From Bacillota bacterium (GTDB lineage: Bacteria > Bacillota > Bacilli > Paenibacillales > UBA4045), in contig JAEZQY010000001.1 in NCBI GenBank assembly GCA_023441055.1, forward strand, positions 124,001 through 188,000: a DNA stretch of 64,000 nucleotides, written 5' to 3'. The position numbers and the translations under genes were made by a program. Within the stretch, counting starts at the first letter, position 1, and every line of letters starts with the position of its first letter. The notes under the pieces were generated by a model. The model was not told the origin of the DNA. It saw only the letters and a program-made list of their open reading frames with translations, and did no database searches. Positions 1 to 8,751 of this stretch are shown here, one piece after another.

Positions 1-1020
1 CGTTACTATCGATTCGTACTGCCGGAGGTGCGTGAGAAGCTGGCTCATTGGCGTTCGCGCGCTGCATTAATACCGGATAAGGAGCTTCGCAAGCAAGCAC
101 TGGCCAGTATTGACAGCAAGCAATTTCATTGCGAGGGCGGAGCCGTGTATGCGACGGCGAATATTGCGCAGCGCAGTGCGATGATCTCGCTAATCGTCGC
201 CTTCCAGACGATTAGCGATTACTTGGACAATCTGTGTGATCGCAGCACCTCCATGGACCCGTACGACTTCCGTAAGCTGCATCAATCCATGCTGGATGCG
301 GTAGATCCTTCCTCATCTCCGAGTAATTATTACGCGGAGCGGCAGGAGCAGGAGGATGGCGATTACCTGGTCAGCCTCGTACAGGAGTGCCAGCGATGTG
401 TAGCACTGCTGCCTTCCTATCGGAAGGTACAATCGCGTATAATCGAGCTTGTCGGGCTGTACTGCGATCTTCAAGTACATAAGCATATACGCAAGGATCA
501 GCGCGAACAAGCCTTGCTGACCTGGTGGGAGCAGCATCGGGGTGTGTACCCGGCGCTGCAGTGGAATGAATTCGCTGCAGCCACGGGGTCGACGCTAGGC
601 ATGTTCATGCTATTCCTGACGGCGGCAAGGCAGGACATCACCGATTCCGAGGCTGACGCGGTTCAACAAGCCTATTTCCCTTACATCTGTGGTCTGCACA
701 TTCTTCTGGATTATCTGATCGATCAGCAGGAGGACGCAGAGGGGGGAGATTTGAATTTCTGCCGCTACTACGAGAGCCCTGAGCTTGCGGCTGAACGCAT
801 AGGCTGGTTCGCCTCGGAGGCCAAGCAGGCGATACGCGCGTTGGATAGTCCTGGGTATCACAAGATGATCGTCGAAGGCTTGCAGGCGCTCTATCTGTCG
901 GATCCCAAGGCTGGGCTGCAAGAAAGCGTACGCAGAACGCGCAGTTTATTGATGAAGAAGAGCCCATTATCCCGCGTATTCTTCTGGGTGAACAGCATGT
1001 GGGTGCGCAAGACACAATGA
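1..1020 (+). CDS. ytpB: Tetraprenyl-beta-curcumene synthase family protein (DUF2600), 5' truncated
   Basis: The frame is open to the first base of the window (it begins RYYRFVLPEV), so the gene starts upstream; the GTG at 28 is probably internal. The protein resembles YtpB, the DUF2600 terpene synthase that cyclises long linear prenyl diphosphates to tetraprenyl-beta-curcumene, the precursor of the C35 sesquarterpenes of Bacillus. Visible family features are the 'FHCEGGAVYA' segment, an Asp-rich 'DYLDNLCDRS' motif likely to bind the Mg-diphosphate, and a second acidic patch, 'YLIDQQED'. The protein is all-alpha and has no signal peptide. pfkA follows 51 bp downstream on the same strand. The family assignment is firm; the exact product is inferred from the B. 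subtilis homologue. Confidence 0.85.
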   Translation, partial: RYYRFVLPEVREKLAHWRSRAALIPDKELRKQALASIDSKQFHCEGGAVYATANIAQRSAMISLIVAFQTISDYLDNLCDRSTSMDPYDFRKLHQSMLDAVDPSSSPSNYYAERQEQEDGDYLVSLVQECQRCVALLPSYRKVQSRIIELVGLYCDLQVHKHIRKDQREQALLTWWEQHRGVYPALQWNEFAAATGSTLGMFMLFLTAARQDITDSEADAVQQAYFPYICGLHILLDYLIDQQEDAEGGDLNFCRYYESPELAAERIGWFASEAKQAIRALDSPGYHKMIVEGLQALYLSDPKAGLQESVRRTRSLLMKKSPLSRVFFWVNSMWVRKTQ

Positions 1021-1071
1021 TGCGAGTGATGGTGCTCTTACATTTTGTATATATTTAGGGAGGTAACATGG

Positions 1072-2037
1072 ATGAGTGTGAAATCAATTGCTGTATTAAC
1101 CAGCGGAGGCGACTCCCAAGGGATGAACGCTGCTGTTCGAGCCGTAGTGCGCAGCGGGTTGTATCATGGACTTCAGGTATTCGCAGTGCAACGTGGTTAT
1201 CAAGGGCTAATCAATGAGGACATTCGCGAGATGGATCTGCGCAGTGTCGGCGATATTATTCAGCGTGGCGGGACCATTCTGCAGACAGCTCGGTGCAAGG
1301 AATTCATGACGCCTGAGGGTCAACAGCTGGCAGCGGACAATCTGCGCAAGCATGGCATAGATGGGTTGGTTGTTATAGGTGGAGACGGATCCTATCGCGG
1401 TGCTCAGAAGCTAAGCAATCTGGGGATCAAGACGATGGGCCTGCCCGGCACAATCGATAACGATATTCCCTATACCGACTTCACGATCGGATTCGATACT
1501 GCAGTGAGCATCGTAGTGGATGCGATTAATAAATTACGTGATACGATGAGCTCTCATGAGCGTTCTTCCGTTGTGGAAGTCATGGGACGACACTGTGGGG
1601 ATATTGCGCTGTACGCGGGTGTAGCGAGCGGCGCGGAGACGATCCTGGTGCCCGAGGTACCGCATGATCTTGATGTTGTGGCTAGACGCATGAAGGATAA
1701 TTTCGATCATGGCAAGCGTCACAGTATTATCATCGTTGCCGAAGGTGTTGGCAGCGGCGAGGAGATCTCCAAGGCGATCTCTGATCGCAACGGCATCGAG
1801 TCCCGCGTTACCGTTCTGGGACATGTGCAGCGCGGCGGCGCGCCTACACATAATGACCGAATCCTGGCAAGCCGACTCGGTGACTATGCGGTTCGCAGGC
1901 TAGTCGAAGGGGATTCCGGCAAGTCGGTCGGCATCTATAAGAACGAGCTTGTCGCGACAGACTTCGATCTAGTGATCGGCACGAAGAAGCCATTCAAGAC
2001 GGACCTCTATGAGATGGCGATTCGGTTATCGCAATAA
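1072..2037 (+). CDS. pfkA: ATP-dependent 6-phosphofructokinase
   Basis: Phosphorylates fructose 6-phosphate to fructose 1,6-bisphosphate with ATP, the committing step of glycolysis, in the cytosol. It is 321 aa, the normal length for bacterial PfkA. The ATP loop is 'LTSGGDSQGMNAA' near the N-terminus, the catalytic loop is 'GTIDNDIPYTDFTIGFDT', and 'MGRHCGDIAL' and 'GHVQRGGAPT' are the substrate and effector segments. The ATG at 1072 is chosen because AGGGAGGT lies 7 bp upstream; a TTG at 1045 in the same frame has no such site. Bacillus enzymes usually read GGDSPGMNA; here Pro is Gln. Unlike B. subtilis, there is no pyk next to it. A 12-bp inverted repeat follows the gene. Confidence 0.95.
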   Translation: MSVKSIAVLTSGGDSQGMNAAVRAVVRSGLYHGLQVFAVQRGYQGLINEDIREMDLRSVGDIIQRGGTILQTARCKEFMTPEGQQLAADNLRKHGIDGLVVIGGDGSYRGAQKLSNLGIKTMGLPGTIDNDIPYTDFTIGFDTAVSIVVDAINKLRDTMSSHERSSVVEVMGRHCGDIALYAGVASGAETILVPEVPHDLDVVARRMKDNFDHGKRHSIIIVAEGVGSGEEISKAISDRNGIESRVTVLGHVQRGGAPTHNDRILASRLGDYAVRRLVEGDSGKSVGIYKNELVATDFDLVIGTKKPFKTDLYEMAIRLSQ

Positions 2038-2072
2038 AGTGGACAGTGGGGTTCATGCTCCCTGCATATAAG

Positions 2073-2119
2073 AGAAGAGCTGCTAGGAGAACATACGCGT
2101 TCATCCAAGCAGCTCTTCT
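2073..2119. terminator. Inverted repeat between convergent pfkA and the efflux operon
   Basis: AGAAGAGCTGCT (2073-2084) and its perfect complement (2108-2119) make a 12-bp stem with a 23-nt loop, between the stop codons of pfkA (+) and the adaptor gene (-). The T-runs are weak on both sides, so it is probably a bidirectional terminator of moderate strength. Confidence 0.6.
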
Positions 2120-2126
2120 ATTTGGG

Positions 2127-3203
2127 CTATCTGAGGTATACGATATCCCCTTCGCTGAGGCCTTCGAGCACCTCGGTCTTATCCGAGGTTTCAATTCCGA
2201 TTTGAATGTCGCGCCGCTCAATGCCATCTGCCCCGTCTGTATACACATAGTATTGATTCGCTTCACGCAATACAGCGATCGTCGGGACCACTATAGCATC
2301 CTGTCGACTATCGGTCACAATCTTCCCGGTTAGGCTTAGCCCGGCGATCAGGTCCGGCTGGTTTTCCAGACTGATGCGGATTTCGAAGAGAGCTGATCCG
2401 GACTGCTGGCCAATCGCGGCCTTGGCGAACTTGGCCACCTTCTCCACACGGCCCTCAATGGCTGCTCCGCCCCAAGCCTCAACCTTCACCTCAACGCGCA
2501 TGTCCTCCTTGATCCGGAACACTTCATACTCGCTCGCCTCGGTGATCAGCTCCATGTTCGTGATATCGACGATATAGCCGATTAACTGGTCTTGCTCAAC
2601 GCGGTCCGGCCGCTTGCCGTCCGCCAGCAGGAAGATCCCGCCTACAGGCGCAGTCATTCGCTGTCTATCTAATCGATCCTGCTTATCCTCGATATCGGCC
2701 TCTGCGATCTGGAGCTCCAGCTGCTTTAGCTTCTTGGCAAGCTCCTCCTGCTCCTTCTTGGCAAACCGTGTCAGCGGTGTCTGATCACCGGCTGTCGGCT
2801 GTTCGCTCGCTAATACCGCGGTGGCCTCCAGTAGCTTCAGATCCAGTCGTTGCTGCAGCAAGCGGGCTTCAGCGAGCGATAATTCCTGCTGCAGTCTTCC
2901 GCTATTGAGCTCGAACAGGATATCCTCCGCATCGATACTCTGTCCTTCTTCCACATGCCAGGCGTTCACATCGGCGCTGAAGGGCGCATACACCGCGGTC
3001 TGATTCACATAGGATGACTTCCCCTTGACCTCTACGGATTGCGTAATATTCTCCTTGGTTACCTCGAATTGAATCTCATTCGCATAATCGTTGAACTGCT
3101 CTGAACCCCCGCTAGGCGGCTTGCTCGCTAGATAGAGGAACACGGTTAGCGAGATGGCGGCGATCGCCAACACCATAAGTCCCCATTTCATTCTTCTCTT
3201 CAT
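2127..3203 (-). CDS. Efflux RND/ABC-type periplasmic adaptor subunit (HlyD/MFP family)
   Basis: Membrane fusion protein of 358 aa, the likely extracytoplasmic partner of the ABC exporter encoded just upstream. It has one N-terminal membrane segment (about residues 8-26), then the first half of a lipoyl-like domain, a coiled-coil hairpin rich in Leu, Gln and Glu (about 100-185), the second lipoyl half, and a beta-barrel with a membrane-proximal domain ('IVVPTIAVLREANQYYVYT'). The ATG at 3203 has a GTTAGGAG site upstream; longer frames would run into the permease gene. In Gram-positive bacteria such adaptors pair with MacB-like ABC transporters, as in YknWXYZ. It is the last gene of a three-gene operon (ATPase, permease, adaptor); the substrate cannot be deduced. 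Confidence 0.85.
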   Translation of the reverse strand: MKRRMKWGLMVLAIAAISLTVFLYLASKPPSGGSEQFNDYANEIQFEVTKENITQSVEVKGKSSYVNQTAVYAPFSADVNAWHVEEGQSIDAEDILFELNSGRLQQELSLAEARLLQQRLDLKLLEATAVLASEQPTAGDQTPLTRFAKKEQEELAKKLKQLELQIAEADIEDKQDRLDRQRMTAPVGGIFLLADGKRPDRVEQDQLIGYIVDITNMELITEASEYEVFRIKEDMRVEVKVEAWGGAAIEGRVEKVAKFAKAAIGQQSGSALFEIRISLENQPDLIAGLSLTGKIVTDSRQDAIVVPTIAVLREANQYYVYTDGADGIERRDIQIGIETSDKTEVLEGLSEGDIVYLR

Positions 3204-3249
3204 AGCTCCTAACCCTTCCTTCTCCCCTAAAATATTGACCGGCCATCTG

Positions 3250-4575
3250 CTACTCACGCTTGATTGCGGACAACGCGTCAGTCCGCGATGCCTTGATCGC
3301 CGGATATAGCCCAGACAGCACACCTGTCAGAATAGCGAACAGCATCCCGATGGGCAGCACCCAACTGGATATGAATAAAATCTCCGAGCCTGCTCCTTGT
3401 CCAGAAAATTGGACGATGACCGCATTGATCCCCCAGATAACCCAATAGGAGAACAGGATGCCGAGCAGTCCGCCCAGCACGCCCAGCAGCGTGGCCTCAA
3501 CTATGAACATATTGCGGATTTGAGCCAGGTTGGCACCCAATACCTTCATGATGCCGATCTGCCTCCTGCGCTGATGGGTGGCCATCGTCATGGCAACCAC
3601 AATCGTCAGCGAGGCGACGAACAGGACGAACAGCCCGACACCGCCGAAGATAAGTCGAACAATAATCATCTCTTCGTTGAACCGATCGATCTGCGATAGA
3701 TTATTGTAGCTGTTCAAGCTAAGCTTCCGGATTAATCGCTCAACCTGCTCGACCCTCGATTGATCGGTCACCTTGACCTTGGCGCTGTTGAAGGAATCGG
3801 TCGAAATGGGTTGTTCACGGTCACCTGCTGCGATATAAGTATTCTGAATCTTCTTAGCGGTCTCCATCGAGATATAGGCCTGCTTCTGATAACGTTGCTG
3901 ATTAATCGGAGTACCTTCCACAGGCGCGATGATACCGACGACTTTGAGCGGATAGGTGATCGTCTTCATCGATCCGTCAGCTTGCTGGATGTCCCTGTTC
4001 AAGCTAACTGTCTTCTGATACAACGGATACGAGATCGGTGGGGGCTCAACGCCACCCATACGAGCGGCAGCCTGCAGCGCGCGTTCATCATAGATGTCGA
4101 AGGTGGCGCCATAATTGATAATAACCGTATTATCCAGATTGGCTGGCGATCCCTGTCGAAGTTCGAATCCGAAGTCGGGAAGTGACTCGAGCTCAGTGGC
4201 GATTAATTCCATATAGCCATACTTCGTATCGTCCACATTGAACCGCATGTAGCCAACCCCCTGGAAGGTGGCGGCCGCCAGTACATCCGGGAAGCTCTTG
4301 ATAATGGATAACAGCTCAGGCGTAATCGGCACCGGCTTGCTCTGATTTGGATCGTCTACAGAGATAATGTGGCCGGTAGAGATGTTGATCTCGTCCATCT
4401 TGAACCATTGATTCATCGATTGCTGACTGTAATGACCAATCGATTCGCCGAGAGAGAGCGCCACAATGATCGATGTGCAGCCGATTGCAATGCCAAGCGC
4501 ACATAGCGCGGTTACAACCTTGCGTCGTCTGAGCTGGTCCCAGCCCAGTCGTATGTAATCCTTTATTCTCATCAT
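3250..4575 (-). CDS. ABC transporter permease, FtsX/MacB family
   Basis: Integral membrane subunit of 441 aa with the MacB/LolE layout: one N-terminal membrane helix (about residues 20-42), a large extracytoplasmic MacB_PCD domain (about 45-300), and a C-terminal FtsX domain with three helices. The short 'RRRQIGIMKVLGA' segment in the first FtsX loop is the typical coupling region for the ATPase. Its ATG overlaps the stop codon of the ATPase gene (4572-4575), which suggests translational coupling. It should work with the ATPase and the adaptor as a tripartite exporter of peptides, drugs or lipids. Which one is unknown. Confidence 0.88.
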   Translation of the reverse strand: MMRIKDYIRLGWDQLRRRKVVTALCALGIAIGCTSIIVALSLGESIGHYSQQSMNQWFKMDEINISTGHIISVDDPNQSKPVPITPELLSIIKSFPDVLAAATFQGVGYMRFNVDDTKYGYMELIATELESLPDFGFELRQGSPANLDNTVIINYGATFDIYDERALQAAARMGGVEPPPISYPLYQKTVSLNRDIQQADGSMKTITYPLKVVGIIAPVEGTPINQQRYQKQAYISMETAKKIQNTYIAAGDREQPISTDSFNSAKVKVTDQSRVEQVERLIRKLSLNSYNNLSQIDRFNEEMIIVRLIFGGVGLFVLFVASLTIVVAMTMATHQRRRQIGIMKVLGANLAQIRNMFIVEATLLGVLGGLLGILFSYWVIWGINAVIVQFSGQGAGSEILFISSWVLPIGMLFAILTGVLSGLYPAIKASRTDALSAIKRE

Positions 4576-5255
4576 GATGCGCCCAGTTCCTCCCCGACGA
4601 GCTTGCCGTCCTTCAGTCGCAGGATGCGCTGCGTGCGGCGGGCAACCTCTTGTTCATGCGTGACGATCATGAAGGTGATACCCAGTGTCTCATTCAGCTC
4701 CAGCAACAGGCGCAGGATCTCGGCTTCGGTCTGTGTATCCAGATTCCCGGTTGGTTCATCGGCGAATACAATCGAAGGATGGGTGATCAGCGCGCGTGCG
4801 ATGCTCACACGCTGTTGCTGGCCCCCCGAGAGATCCGATGTGAACATATCTGCCTTTTCGCCAATGCCTACTTGTTCAAGTAGGAGCAGGGCTCGTTCTC
4901 TTCGCTCCTTTTCCTTAACGCCTTGGAAGACGAGTGGAAGCTCCACATTCTCCCGTACCGTCAGATGCGGAATCAGCTCATAGGATTGGAAGATAAACCC
5001 GATGCGAGATCGTCTGAAGACGGCCAGCTCATTCTCGCTCATGCGCTCGATTGGCTGACCGCATATGCGAATGGACCCCTCGCTTGGTTTCATGAGACCG
5101 GCCATCAGATTGAGCAGCGTTGATTTGCCCGAGCCAGAGCTGCCGAGCAAGGCAACAATCTCTGATTCAGCGACCGTGAAATCAATCTGATCGAGGACGG
5201 TTGTCCGTTCGCTGCCGGTTAGGAACTGATGGGTTAAAGCTTCTACTTGCAGCAC
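4572..5255 (-). CDS. ABC transporter ATP-binding protein (LolD/MacB type)
   Basis: Cytoplasmic ATPase of 227 aa that powers the adjacent FtsX-type permease. Walker A is 'LLGSSGSGKST', the Q-loop is 'FIFQSYELIPHLTVREN', the signature is 'LSGGQQQRVSIARAL', Walker B is 'VFADEPTGNLD', and the switch His lies in 'IVTHEQEVA'. These match the LolD/MacB/FtsE subfamily closely. It starts at a GTG (5255) 8 bp after GAGGAG. It is the first gene of the operon; the order ATPase-permease-adaptor differs from the adaptor-first order common in Bacillus. Confidence 0.92.
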   Translation of the reverse strand: MLQVEALTHQFLTGSERTTVLDQIDFTVAESEIVALLGSSGSGKSTLLNLMAGLMKPSEGSIRICGQPIERMSENELAVFRRSRIGFIFQSYELIPHLTVRENVELPLVFQGVKEKERRERALLLLEQVGIGEKADMFTSDLSGGQQQRVSIARALITHPSIVFADEPTGNLDTQTEAEILRLLLELNETLGITFMIVTHEQEVARRTQRILRLKDGKLVGEELGAS

Positions 5256-5331
5256 GCGTTCATCTCCTCACATTAATGATCTAGTATATATAGACGTAAC
5301 ATAATCGAAAAGGACTGCATAAAGTTGAAAA

Positions 5332-5371
5332 TAAAAAAGAGCGCGCGATTGTCATGTATGCCGCGACACTC
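5332..5371 (-). terminator. Rho-independent terminator of the DUF4015 gene
   Basis: On the minus strand, GAGTGTCGCG (5371-5362) can pair with CGCGCGCTC (5347-5339) with two G-U pairs and one bulge, followed directly by TTTTTTATTTT. It lies about 35 bp past the stop of the glycoside hydrolase gene. Confidence 0.65.
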
Positions 5372-5404
5372 TAGCAGTTATTTTATAAGTCATATTTGAA
5401 GGTA

Positions 5405-6613
5405 CTATTTATATTCCACTCCGGATGTATAGCGATTGCCCGCATTCCAGAGCAGATATTCATGCACATCATTATCGTTCAGCGCACGGATCTGTTCCTC
5501 GATTTCATGCTTGCCATACTTAATATAACCGGGTATCCAGGTGGCGGTGAAGTCTTGAATCCATGGTCGGATAATGGGCTTCTGTTGCAGCTCTACTAAT
5601 GGTTCGAGCTTCTTATGTGTATCCTCAGTCGCGCCATTAATGGTTACATATGGATTGGCGTCGGGAACCTTAGAGCCATACCAGCCGGTGCTGTAATGGC
5701 TCGGATAGATCATCGGACTTATTACATCAACAAACTTCGAAATCTTCACGAAATCCTGCCCGATGCCTTCAGCAGCTGGGACGGAGGCTGCGTATCCGAA
5801 GATGTCAACGGAGATACGCGCGCCAAGATGATTTAATTGCTCGCGAGCATATTCGACGAATTCTGCGACAACATCTACGCGGGAACGCTCATCGGTGTCG
5901 AAGCTGAGCGAATCTGCCTTCTTCTCGAAGCCTTCAGGGAACCGCACATAGTCGAATTGAATTTCCTTGAAGCCCATCTTAATGGCTTCCTTCGCCACTT
6001 CAATATTATAATCCCACACTTCCTGGCGATAGGGATTGACGAAGTTTTCCTTCCGGCCATTCATCCAGATATCTCCACCTGCAGTCAGGAACGACCATTC
6101 CGGCTTCTTCTTGGCTAGAATGGAGTCCTTAAATACAACGATACGGGCAATTGGATAAATCTCATTCTCCTCGAGTGTCGTCATCAGCTTGCCCATATCA
6201 CCAATGATCTTCTTCGTGGTGCCAAGCTCCTGAATGATTTCATTATCCGTCACCCAAGTGACATTGCCCCAATCATCCTTGATATCGATCACAAGGGAGT
6301 TGAGCTCCGTCTCATTAAGCAAGGTGATAAGATCTTGCAGCCTCGCTCCTCCAGCGGAGTGAGCGGTTGCGTATACACCCTTGATGTACGGCGTATCGGG
6401 TGCAGGATCGACCTTGATGAATTGGCCGTCCTCATCTGTGCCATCTACAAGGGCAGAATCAGGGATTGGGTCTGTACCTTCACCTTGCTGCTGCGCAATA
6501 ATCGCGTTCTGGGTGTGAATAGACGCTTGAACGAGCTGTTCATAGGTGGCTTCCGGACTCGCCGCCGATACGTCACCCCATACTAACAACAATGCGGCTA
6601 AAAGAATATCCAT
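5405..6613 (-). CDS. Putative secreted glycoside hydrolase (DUF4015)
   Basis: Predicted exported protein of 402 aa. The first 18 or so residues (MDILLAALLLVWGDVSAA) look like a short signal peptide. The rest matches the DUF4015 / putative glycosyl hydrolase family, a TIM barrel related to GH13: 'KGVYATAHSAGG' opens the barrel, followed by 'LVIDIKDDWGNVTW', 'FKEIQFDYVRFPEG' and 'VDVISPMIYPSHY', which carry the conserved acidic and aromatic residues on strand ends. The ATG at 6613 is preceded by GGGAGAG. It is monocistronic and has its own terminator. No substrate is established for this family; a role in cell-wall or extracellular polysaccharide turnover is only inferred. Confidence 0.85.
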   Translation of the reverse strand: MDILLAALLLVWGDVSAASPEATYEQLVQASIHTQNAIIAQQQGEGTDPIPDSALVDGTDEDGQFIKVDPAPDTPYIKGVYATAHSAGGARLQDLITLLNETELNSLVIDIKDDWGNVTWVTDNEIIQELGTTKKIIGDMGKLMTTLEENEIYPIARIVVFKDSILAKKKPEWSFLTAGGDIWMNGRKENFVNPYRQEVWDYNIEVAKEAIKMGFKEIQFDYVRFPEGFEKKADSLSFDTDERSRVDVVAEFVEYAREQLNHLGARISVDIFGYAASVPAAEGIGQDFVKISKFVDVISPMIYPSHYSTGWYGSKVPDANPYVTINGATEDTHKKLEPLVELQQKPIIRPWIQDFTATWIPGYIKYGKHEIEEQIRALNDNDVHEYLLWNAGNRYTSGVEYK

Positions 6614-6714
6614 AATAAGTTCTCTCCCTTAAATGCTCTATATGCTCTAATGATCATTATATGACAAAGAGCGACATACAAACAGGGAAATGTTGTTCAT
6701 TCGACTTGGAAAAC

Positions 6715-6747
6715 AGATAAGGCTGCCCGTGTTAGGCAGCCTTATCT
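6715..6747 (-). terminator. Strong stem-loop terminator after the small orphan gene
   Basis: AGATAAGGCTGCC (6715-6727) and its perfect complement (6735-6747) form a 13-bp stem with a 7-nt loop. On the minus strand it is followed by GTTTTCC. It lies 13 bp past the stop of the 64-aa gene. Confidence 0.75.
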
Positions 6748-6759
6748 ATATGAATCATG

Positions 6760-6954
6760 TTAATGAATAAAGGAAACCTTCTGATGCTCGAAAATACTCT
6801 GCTGAACAATCTCTATGGCGCCTGTTGAATCGAGCATATCAAGTCCATTCCTCAGCACTATCGGACAATCCAGTTCGTCCGGCTTCAGAAAGGAGTAGAG
6901 CTCAGGCGTCAGCTTCATTACTATGCTGGATAGCTTTACTACTTGCATGTCCAT
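6760..6954 (-). CDS. Small hypothetical protein, 64 aa
   Basis: I do not recognise this protein. It starts MDMQVVKLSSIVMKLTPELY, is soluble and slightly acidic, with no membrane segment and no cysteine, and looks like a small mixed alpha/beta fold. The ATG at 6954 is chosen because AAAGGGTGAG lies just upstream; the longer in-frame ATG at 6987 has no site. Support for it being real comes from the ribosome binding site, the matching strong terminator 13 bp after the stop, and the clean spacing between two other genes on the same strand. It appears to be its own transcription unit. Confidence 0.6.
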   Translation of the reverse strand: MDMQVVKLSSIVMKLTPELYSFLKPDELDCPIVLRNGLDMLDSTGAIEIVQQSIFEHQKVSFIH

Positions 6955-7072
6955 TCGTCTCACCCTTTCAACCGAATTGTACAACACGATCGAAAAGCGG
7001 TACCGCTGGAAAGCCTGTAGCCTGAATCATACATAATTATATCATAATTTCATCTATAGAACTACTCAGCGA

Positions 7073-7894
7073 TTAATTCAATCTGCGGAATTCTCCGATC
7101 ACGCCTACGGTCTCGACGATATTGACGAACGCTTTAGGGTCTATACGTTTAATCAGTGTGCGCAGCTCCGCAAGCTCATAGCGGGTAGTTACCGTCATCA
7201 GCATGTCCTTGTCATCATGGCTGTAAGCCCCTCTGGTATGAATGATCGTCACGCCGCGAGGACGCAGGAGAAGGTGCTCTAGCATCTCGTCTGTCTTGCC
7301 AGTGACGATGAAGGCGGTAATTTTCTCATGTCGAATGTGGACGAAGTCGATAAGTTTGCTGCTAATGAAGATACTGAGCATAGAATACAGTGCCGCATCC
7401 CAGTTATCTAGATAGCCGAGTGCTAGAACAACCAAGCCATTGAGCGCGAATAACACATTGCCTAGCGGGAAATCACGCTTCTTGGTCAAGATTGAGCCGA
7501 TGATATCGAATCCGCCGGAGGAGCCGTTATAACGAAGTGTGATTCCGACACCAAATCCAGCAATGACACCACCGAATACAGCAGCCAGGATCGGATCGCT
7601 GACAACTGCCTTGGCGGGAATAACCTGCAACAGCCAGGAGGTGCAGGTGACAGAGATGATGGTCAGCGCAATAAATTTTCGACCGATCGCGAACCAGCCC
7701 CACACCATAAGGGGGAGATTGATGATGAAGTACAGGTAGCCGATATTCCAATCCGTGTAGTAACCAATAATCATGGAGATTCCTGACACTCCTCCACTCA
7801 GCAGCTTATGAGGAACAAGGAATAAGTTGAACCCTGCGGCTACGAGGAAGGACGCCGCGAGAATGATGACGATATTTAGCGAACGGTTTAACAT
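7073..7894 (-). CDS. YitT family membrane protein (DUF161/DUF2179)
   Basis: Integral membrane protein of 273 aa. The N-terminal two thirds holds five or six hydrophobic helices with the YitT hallmarks 'LLSGGVSGISMI' and 'LRYNGSSGGFDIIG'. The C-terminal part (about residues 190-273) is the soluble DUF2179 domain with 'RGVTIIHTRGAYSHDDK', a ferredoxin-like fold proposed to bind a small ligand. The ATG has GGAGGTCGATCAAC before it. Members are common and paralogous in Bacillales and have no proven function. It is divergent from the guanylate-kinase-like gene. Confidence 0.9.
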   Translation of the reverse strand: MLNRSLNIVIILAASFLVAAGFNLFLVPHKLLSGGVSGISMIIGYYTDWNIGYLYFIINLPLMVWGWFAIGRKFIALTIISVTCTSWLLQVIPAKAVVSDPILAAVFGGVIAGFGVGITLRYNGSSGGFDIIGSILTKKRDFPLGNVLFALNGLVVLALGYLDNWDAALYSMLSIFISSKLIDFVHIRHEKITAFIVTGKTDEMLEHLLLRPRGVTIIHTRGAYSHDDKDMLMTVTTRYELAELRTLIKRIDPKAFVNIVETVGVIGEFRRLN

Positions 7895-8034
7895 GTTGAT
7901 CGACCTCCGTGTCAGGTGATTATTAACCAGTATGGAAATGAATTTGGATTGTTATAACAGTTGCGGTTGACGGATACCACCTTTTCTATGGTACAGTAAA
8001 AAGTATAATATGAACAATTTGAGGGAGGATTGCC

Positions 8035-8625
8035 ATGATGTATGAATTAAAAGATGCAGAACGTATATTTGTATTTACGGGTCCTGACGGCGCAGGTCGG
8101 TCCACGATCGCGGATATGGTCGGTAACACCCTGGGCATAAAGAAAGTCATTGGATATACCACCAGACCTTCTCGTCCAATTGAAGAGGACGGACAGGATT
8201 ATCATTTCATTACTATGCAACAATTCAAGGAAGCTGATGCTCGTGGCGAGTTTATTGAGAAGATTAGCTTCAAGAATAACCTATACGGGATTAAGAACAA
8301 TGATATCGCGCGCATGTTCCTGAATTTCAGCTGCATCTACCTGATATTAAATATCGAAGGTGCGGAAATACTAAAGCGACTATACGGCGATAAGGTGGTT
8401 CGCGTCTTCGTTCATGCTGATAAGGCAACTGTAGAGAAGCGCCAGCGCGACAAGGGGTTGTCTGAGGAAGATATCTCCAGTCACTTGGAGCACTATGAGA
8501 AGGATATGGCCTATATGCAGAATTGCGAGCACTCCTTCGAGAACCTGGATCTAGCTCATGTTGTGTTCGATATTACCAATGTATTCGAGGGTTATCTCCA
8601 TCGCAATCTCGTTGATAAGGATTAA
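8035..8625 (+). CDS. Guanylate-kinase-like P-loop protein with Arg in Walker A
   Basis: Protein of 196 aa with the fold and motifs of guanylate kinase: P-loop 'FTGPDGAGRST' near residue 15, then 'YTTRPSRPIEEDGQDYHF', which matches the GMP-binding 'TTRxxRxxExDGxDYxF' segment, and a lid/C-terminal helix region. The catalytic P-loop Lys of GxxGxGKS/T is Arg here (GAGRS), so normal phosphoryl transfer is in doubt; it may be a weak kinase or a nucleotide-binding regulator. It is probably not the housekeeping gmk, which in Bacillales lies near rpoZ and coaBC. The ATG at 8035 follows GGGAGGATTGCC. A TATAAT at 8004 could be its -10 box, though no good -35 is seen. Confidence 0.8.
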   Translation: MMYELKDAERIFVFTGPDGAGRSTIADMVGNTLGIKKVIGYTTRPSRPIEEDGQDYHFITMQQFKEADARGEFIEKISFKNNLYGIKNNDIARMFLNFSCIYLILNIEGAEILKRLYGDKVVRVFVHADKATVEKRQRDKGLSEEDISSHLEHYEKDMAYMQNCEHSFENLDLAHVVFDITNVFEGYLHRNLVDKD

Positions 8626-8647
8626 GTGGTAAATGTCGGATAACTTG

Positions 8648-8656
8648 TGTTATAAT
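8648..8656 (+). promoter_or_regulatory. Extended -10 promoter of the cshA-like gene
   Basis: TGTTATAAT gives a full TATAAT (8651-8656) with the upstream TG of an extended -10; the -35 region is poor. It would give a leader of about 85 nt for the helicase mRNA, carrying a small hairpin (AGGCG...CGCCT, about 8710-8727). Confidence 0.5.
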
Positions 8657-8751
8657 ATTCAGGATATACTTTCGGACGGATGCTGCATGGATGGAGAGTA
8701 TAGAGATATAAGGCGCATAAGACGCCTAAGACAAGAAGGAGCATGAATCTA

